A stretch of DNA of 41,797 nt from IMG/VR virus record IMGVR_UViG_3300049215_000130, positions 1-41,797 of that record; one strand, 5' to 3'. How positions within the stretch are numbered: position 1 is the stretch's first letter; each line of letters opens with the position of its first letter. This DNA is from a virus. The notes beneath the pieces are model-generated. The model ran no database searches. It had not been told where the DNA came from and saw only the letters and a list, made by a program, of their open reading frames with translations. The position numbers and the translations under genes were made by a program. Positions 37,925-41,797 of this stretch are shown piece by piece.

Positions 37925-40900
37925 TGCCACTGTCGGACCTGTAGCAACAGGCGCGACTGGCAACAGCACTTCAGCAGGGCCAATGCCCATGCAGCCGTCG
38001 GGGCAGATGATCGGGCCTTCGACGAACTGCCAGTTCATCCGGCAGATGCCCTATCAGATGATCCCGCAGGGCTACAACACGCAGCCCACCGAAGGGAACT
38101 ACGGGTACGGCTACTACAATGCGTCCAACCCGAACTGCTACATCGGCACGGCGGGTGTGTTCCATAACCCCGTGACCACGGTGAACAACTATCAGGGTGC
38201 CTCTCACGCGCGGGCCAACGCGGGCTGCGGCGTGGAATGCTTTGCTGCTGTGGCAACCTCGCCGGTCAATGCCTGCGGATTCGACGCTGGCGGCGTTCCG
38301 ATCACGATCGCGGCGCTCCAGAAGTACAACAACGCGGCGAGCGATGCCCAGAACTCCTGGTGCAACTGGAACAACGCGATCCACGCGTCCAACGGTCAGT
38401 GCCAGGCTGTGGCCATTTCTCAGTGGCTCGGGCTCGAAGGCGGAACTCGCGGGCTTTGTCTCCTCGCTGGCCTGCTCCATGAAGTGCCTGGTGGCCTGTG
38501 CGTGGGTGAGAACTCCGGTGGTGGCTGCAACATGCCTGGTTCTGGTCCACTCAATTACCCCTCGGGCTGCGTCGTGACGTTCGCCCATGAGATGCAGGAG
38601 ATGCTGAACCCCTGCTGCTCAGGTCCAGAAGGTCAGGATTCTTCTGACGTTCGATACAACACGCCTGGGACCTGTGCCCACTGCAACAACTTCAAGAGCT
38701 GCGGCGTTGGCTACCAGTGCTTTGACACGGCTTTCACCGCGTACTGGGGCACGGATTACGGGAACAGCCCAAACGCCTGGCAGTACGCCAAGACTCCGTC
38801 CTATGCTGGCGGTCAACTTCTTGCTCCTGGTGGTGGTGGACCACTTCCCGGCCAGCCTGGTGGGCCTGGTGGTCCGACCGTGGGTCCGCCCTGCATCCAC
38901 GTTCTCCCTGGCTGCGTCACGGTTCATCCCTATGTCATCCCGCAGGCAAAGCCCGCGCATTCCTGCACCCAGAAGGGTCCTAGCAGAAAGCGTCTCCAAG
39001 AGCCGATCTGCACGCCGGTCTCGCCGTATCCTCTCGCGCATGGTGGATTCACCTGCCTGAACCCGTACCAGCAGATGGCCACGGGTGGGAAGATGATCGA
39101 CCCGGTTTCCGCGAAGAAGTGCATCTGCTGCTCTGCCCACGGCAGGGCTGCGGCACCTCCTCCAACGACTCCTGGCCCGAAGATTTGCGTGCCGTCACCT
39201 CCAATCTGCATCACCATTCCGCCTCCGACTGGCCCGGCTCCTCAGCCTGAGCCGAACATCGTGCCTTTCGTCTCGGTGAGCCCTGCGTATCCGTATCGCG
39301 GAACGGTCTGCGCCAACCAAATCACGTATCCGGGTGGTGAAACCTGGAACTTCCCTCTTGGCCAGCCTGAAGTCCCTGGTGGACCAGGGATTCCTACGCC
39401 TCCTGGCTGCGCTCCACCTCCGGCGCCGACCCCGAAGCCAAACCCTGGGACAGGCAATCCGGTCATCCCGATCACGAACAACCCCGGCATCTGCGGGATT
39501 CAGTGTGTCAATGGAACCTGGGTGCTCATCGGACCTTGTGGCCCGATCAATAGCCCCATCTGCACGGGCAACCCGAACAACCCGCCGACTCCGAGCCCGC
39601 ATCCTCAGCCTGGCTGTGGCCCGTGCAACCCCTGCCATCCCTGCAATCCCTGTGGCCCGCAGCCTAACCCTTGTGGCCCGCAGCCGCAGCCTTGCACGCC
39701 GACCTGTCCACCGGCTCCCGTGAGCCCGTTCGGGGTACGCTCGCCGTTCATGCCCTGCTACATGGGCGTGAGCCCTTGGCCTTCGCCCCAGAACGTCTTT
39801 GGTGGCGCTCTGCCAACGACCCCGTGGCTCCCAGGCGGTAAGGTGGACAACGGCTTGGGTCCAAGCCCGGCAATGCCCGCCTCGCCTGTGTACGGCCCAG
39901 CTCCGGCAGACAACGCCATCTATCAGGGTCCGCATATCCCGGCCCCCACGATGCCGTTTGCCTCGCCAAGCTCGACCACGACCACGACGACCACGGGAAT
40001 CTGTGCTAACGGCTTCCCGACCATCGGTCAGTGGGATAGGCGCGAAGATCAGCAGATGCTGAATCACAACTACTCCCAGGGTGGAAACTGCGTCTGGGGA
40101 CTGGCTGCGAACCTCCAGGCTGGGAACATCGCGTTCCCGACCGTGACTCACGTCTGCACCCAGACTTCACCTGGCCTCGCCCCTGTGACGCCTGGACAGT
40201 GCGGGAATCTCGCGGCTTACCCTGGCTCTGACAAGTGGGTGGGCACGAACCCGAACCCCTACATCCACGGCTGTGCTCCGGCTCCGTGTGGCCCAAGCCC
40301 TTGTGGCCCTGGACCTGGTGGCGGCGATGGCGACTGTGACTGGGACGATCAGGACATGTGCTCTGCCCGGATGCAGCAGCAGTCTCAGTGGCATCATGGT
40401 GGACACGGCGGGCCTGGTGGCCAGCCTGTTTGCTACTTCCAACAGAATGGATCGTTCACTGGCCCGGCTTGCTTCGGTGGCAATCAGTGGGGCAACCAGG
40501 GAGTCTGGGGCGGATGGGGCAACCCTTGGGGTCCGACGGGCGAACCTGTGGAAGACCCAGCGGAAGCTTTCATCAACTCGCACTGGTGCCAGTGGCTCGC
40601 GGCGGACATCGCCAAGCAACAGGGCCTGCACCCAGGGACGACCACGACCTGCACCCAGACGGGAGCCATCCCTTGCTGGCATCCGCCTGACTGGAACGCG
40701 GGTAACAACCCCGCTTTCACGAACACCTCAAGCCCGGTGGGTCAGGGTCAATTCCCGACCTGGCCCGGTGGCGTCACGCCTGGCGGTGGCACGATCACCA
40801 CGGGTGGAGATGCCCAACAGGCCACGCCGTTCCAGAACGGTGACCTGTATGAGCCCGGCTTTGAAACCGTGGGCGCTTGCTTCGTAGGCAACCCGTGGCA

Positions 40901-41312
40901 ACCCTCGAACCTCGCGCTGGATAACCCCGGCGCGATCGACATGGGCCTGGCTGGCTTCCAGATTCCGGCTCCAGCCCCTGCACCTGCCCCGGCTCCAAGC
41001 CCAAGCCCAACCCCTGGTGGTGGTGGCTGGGGACACCATGCCCACGGCGGACCCGTCGGGAAGCTAGTGGACGTGGAACTGTCTCCAGGCGAGAATGTAA
41101 TCATGCCGTGTGGCGAAAAGCAGAGAGTTCCGGGTCAGGCTGAGTACAGCGGTGACACCGTGAAGAATGACACCTTTCGGACGAAGCTCCCCCCAGGAGC
41201 CATCGTCGTTCCTCGAACTGTCTCGGGCAAGGCAGACAAGGAAAGGAGATTTGTGGCCGCGATTCAGGCTCAAAAATCGCCTGCTGAGGCTCTGAGGAGG
41301 GCTCATGGGTAA
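37908..41312 (+). CDS. Giant Cys/Pro/Gly-rich virion protein (1134 aa)
   Basis: The start ATG 37908 follows a G-run and overlaps the previous gene by 17 bases. Residues 100-310 contain many Cys (AGCGVECFAA, NACGFDAGG, CSGPEGQ, CAHCNNF) and a HEMQEMLNPCC segment that recalls an H-E-x-x-E metal motif, though without the second His. Residues about 310-680 are Pro/Gly/Cys-rich, including NPCHPCNPCGPQPNPCG-type repeats. Further on are Gly/Trp-rich sections (GNQGVWGGWGNPWGP). The last 85 residues (VDVELSPGENVIMPCGEK, then KLPPGAIVVPR) match a C-terminal module shared by large phage virion proteins. A disulfide-stabilised, surface- or envelope-penetrating role is inferred. Confidence 0.65.
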   Translation: MAGVPNATVGPVATGATGNSTSAGPMPMQPSGQMIGPSTNCQFIRQMPYQMIPQGYNTQPTEGNYGYGYYNASNPNCYIGTAGVFHNPVTTVNNYQGASHARANAGCGVECFAAVATSPVNACGFDAGGVPITIAALQKYNNAASDAQNSWCNWNNAIHASNGQCQAVAISQWLGLEGGTRGLCLLAGLLHEVPGGLCVGENSGGGCNMPGSGPLNYPSGCVVTFAHEMQEMLNPCCSGPEGQDSSDVRYNTPGTCAHCNNFKSCGVGYQCFDTAFTAYWGTDYGNSPNAWQYAKTPSYAGGQLLAPGGGGPLPGQPGGPGGPTVGPPCIHVLPGCVTVHPYVIPQAKPAHSCTQKGPSRKRLQEPICTPVSPYPLAHGGFTCLNPYQQMATGGKMIDPVSAKKCICCSAHGRAAAPPPTTPGPKICVPSPPICITIPPPTGPAPQPEPNIVPFVSVSPAYPYRGTVCANQITYPGGETWNFPLGQPEVPGGPGIPTPPGCAPPPAPTPKPNPGTGNPVIPITNNPGICGIQCVNGTWVLIGPCGPINSPICTGNPNNPPTPSPHPQPGCGPCNPCHPCNPCGPQPNPCGPQPQPCTPTCPPAPVSPFGVRSPFMPCYMGVSPWPSPQNVFGGALPTTPWLPGGKVDNGLGPSPAMPASPVYGPAPADNAIYQGPHIPAPTMPFASPSSTTTTTTTGICANGFPTIGQWDRREDQQMLNHNYSQGGNCVWGLAANLQAGNIAFPTVTHVCTQTSPGLAPVTPGQCGNLAAYPGSDKWVGTNPNPYIHGCAPAPCGPSPCGPGPGGGDGDCDWDDQDMCSARMQQQSQWHHGGHGGPGGQPVCYFQQNGSFTGPACFGGNQWGNQGVWGGWGNPWGPTGEPVEDPAEAFINSHWCQWLAADIAKQQGLHPGTTTTCTQTGAIPCWHPPDWNAGNNPAFTNTSSPVGQGQFPTWPGGVTPGGGTITTGGDAQQATPFQNGDLYEPGFETVGACFVGNPWQPSNLALDNPGAIDMGLAGFQIPAPAPAPAPAPSPSPTPGGGGWGHHAHGGPVGKLVDVELSPGENVIMPCGEKQRVPGQAEYSGDTVKNDTFRTKLPPGAIVVPRTVSGKADKERRFVAAIQAQKSPAEALRRAHG

Positions 41313-41797
41313 ACTGTGGATGCCGATGAACAACTTTAAGAAGGTCTCCGAGGACGAAAAGAGCGCGACGCTCCAGCATCCTGATGGACACCAAATTACC
41401 TTGGCCAAGAACATCTTGTCCGACCACATGCGGCAACAGCTCGCGGCTCTCCCTATGCACAAAGCCAAGGGTGGCAAGATCAAGAGAATGGACGACGGCG
41501 GCATGAGCTGCGGTGCAGATGGCCAGGTTTACCAGGGCTCACAGCCCACGGGACAACCCAACCCTATGCCGCAGAATGCTCCGGCTCAGGCTCCGCAGGG
41601 TCCGAGCAATCCCCAGATTCCTCAGCGTCAGATGCAGCCCGTACAGCACCCGACTGCACAGGGAATCCCTGGCATGTTCAAAGGCCGCAGTGCCATGTCC
41701 CTGATGAATCAGGGAAACCAGGAGCAACTGGGTGGCGCCGCTCAGGCCATGAAAGCCCAGCAGGGCTATGCACAGGCAGCGAACCCAATCCTCCAGC
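41305..41797 (+). CDS. Start of the end-spanning virion protein gene
   Basis: ATG 41305 (ribosome site GAGGAGG; overlaps the previous gene by eight bases) starts MGKLWMPMNNFKKVSEDEKS, then TLQHPDGHQITLAKNILSDH, MHKAKGGKIKRMDDGG and a Gln/Pro-rich linker. At 41566 it enters the frame of the protein read from base 9, so it continues into 1-1355 in the circular genome (535 residues in total). The PDGH motif followed by AKGGxIKRMxDGG is common at the start of internal or ejection-type phage proteins. Confidence 0.8.
   Translation, partial: MGKLWMPMNNFKKVSEDEKSATLQHPDGHQITLAKNILSDHMRQQLAALPMHKAKGGKIKRMDDGGMSCGADGQVYQGSQPTGQPNPMPQNAPAQAPQGPSNPQIPQRQMQPVQHPTAQGIPGMFKGRSAMSLMNQGNQEQLGGAAQAMKAQQGYAQAANPILQ
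41558..41797. repeat. Terminal redundancy, right copy
   Basis: Repeats bases 1-240 with one difference (C at 41685 for T at 128). See the left copy for interpretation. Confidence 0.95.

Noticed and set aside
38590-38640. HEMQE segment as a zinc metallopeptidase active site
   Set aside because: No second His for HExxH and no other family signature; kept only as a weak hint in the protein entry.
39195-40151. 318-residue minus-strand frame opposite the Cys/Pro-rich gene
   Set aside because: Arg-dominated shadow of the Pro/Gly/Cys codons in the plus gene; no start context.
1-41797. CRISPR array, integrase, repressor, RNA polymerase, DNA polymerase or transposase
   Set aside because: Looked for by motif and repeat pattern on both strands; none was recognised.

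Overview
The window is an essentially complete genome of a short-tailed (podovirus-like), double-stranded DNA phage. Its last 240 bases (41558-41797) repeat its first 240 bases with a single T/C difference, and an open frame runs across the join. The sequence therefore closes into a circle of about 41,557 bp, opened inside a virion gene. Support for a podovirus: a terminase pair, a P22-like portal, a scaffold-like protein, an HK97-type coat protein, a head-tail adaptor, a very large nozzle-like tail protein and several large Gln/Gly-rich proteins of the DNA-ejection kind. No tape measure, tail tube or sheath was recognised. The base composition is GC-rich. The lipoprotein next to a holin-like gene suggests a Gram-negative host, but the host cannot be named.

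Layout. (i) 1-8.2 kb, plus strand: ejection-type virion proteins (the first spans the contig ends), a repeat protein with FWQATQPVS motifs and two diverged Cys-containing paralogues. (ii) 7.7-9.2 kb, plus: a candidate lysis block (DUF5675 protein, holin-like protein, small helical protein, lipoprotein) and a DUF1064 nuclease. (iii) 9.1-16.55 kb, minus: a tightly overlapping operon with two 2-oxoglutarate/Fe(II) oxygenases, an ERF-type annealing protein, a RecE-like PD-(D/E)XK nuclease, a GNAT protein, an HTH protein, zinc-ribbon proteins and many small unknowns. (iv) 16.55-16.66 kb: a divergent control region. (v) 16.66-21.85 kb, plus: a replication-initiator-like protein, a DnaB/gp4-like helicase core, terminase small and large subunits and SSB, ending at a strong terminator. 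(vi) 21.9-24.1 kb, plus: two tRNA genes, acidic and membrane proteins, and a DEDD exonuclease with a zinc ribbon. (vii) 24.0-24.85 kb, minus: four small genes. (viii) 25.0-41.8 kb, plus: portal, scaffold, coat, decoration, adaptor, nozzle, S74-containing and Cys/Pro-rich virion genes, interrupted by one small antisense membrane gene behind a terminator.

How it works together. The phage carries its own initiator, helicase, SSB and annealing/resection pair, but I see no DNA polymerase, primase, RNA polymerase, integrase or repressor. It probably uses host polymerases and a lytic life style. Most interesting signals: a tRNA-Trp-like sequence nested in frame inside the ERF gene; a 13-base motif (GCTACAAACTGCC) repeated in four intergenic leaders of the late half, twice exactly 19 bases before a start codon; a 19-bp exact direct repeat bracketing the start of the initiator gene (possible iterons); a very Cys/Pro-rich 1134-residue virion protein; and an S74-like chaperone/protease domain in mid-protein.
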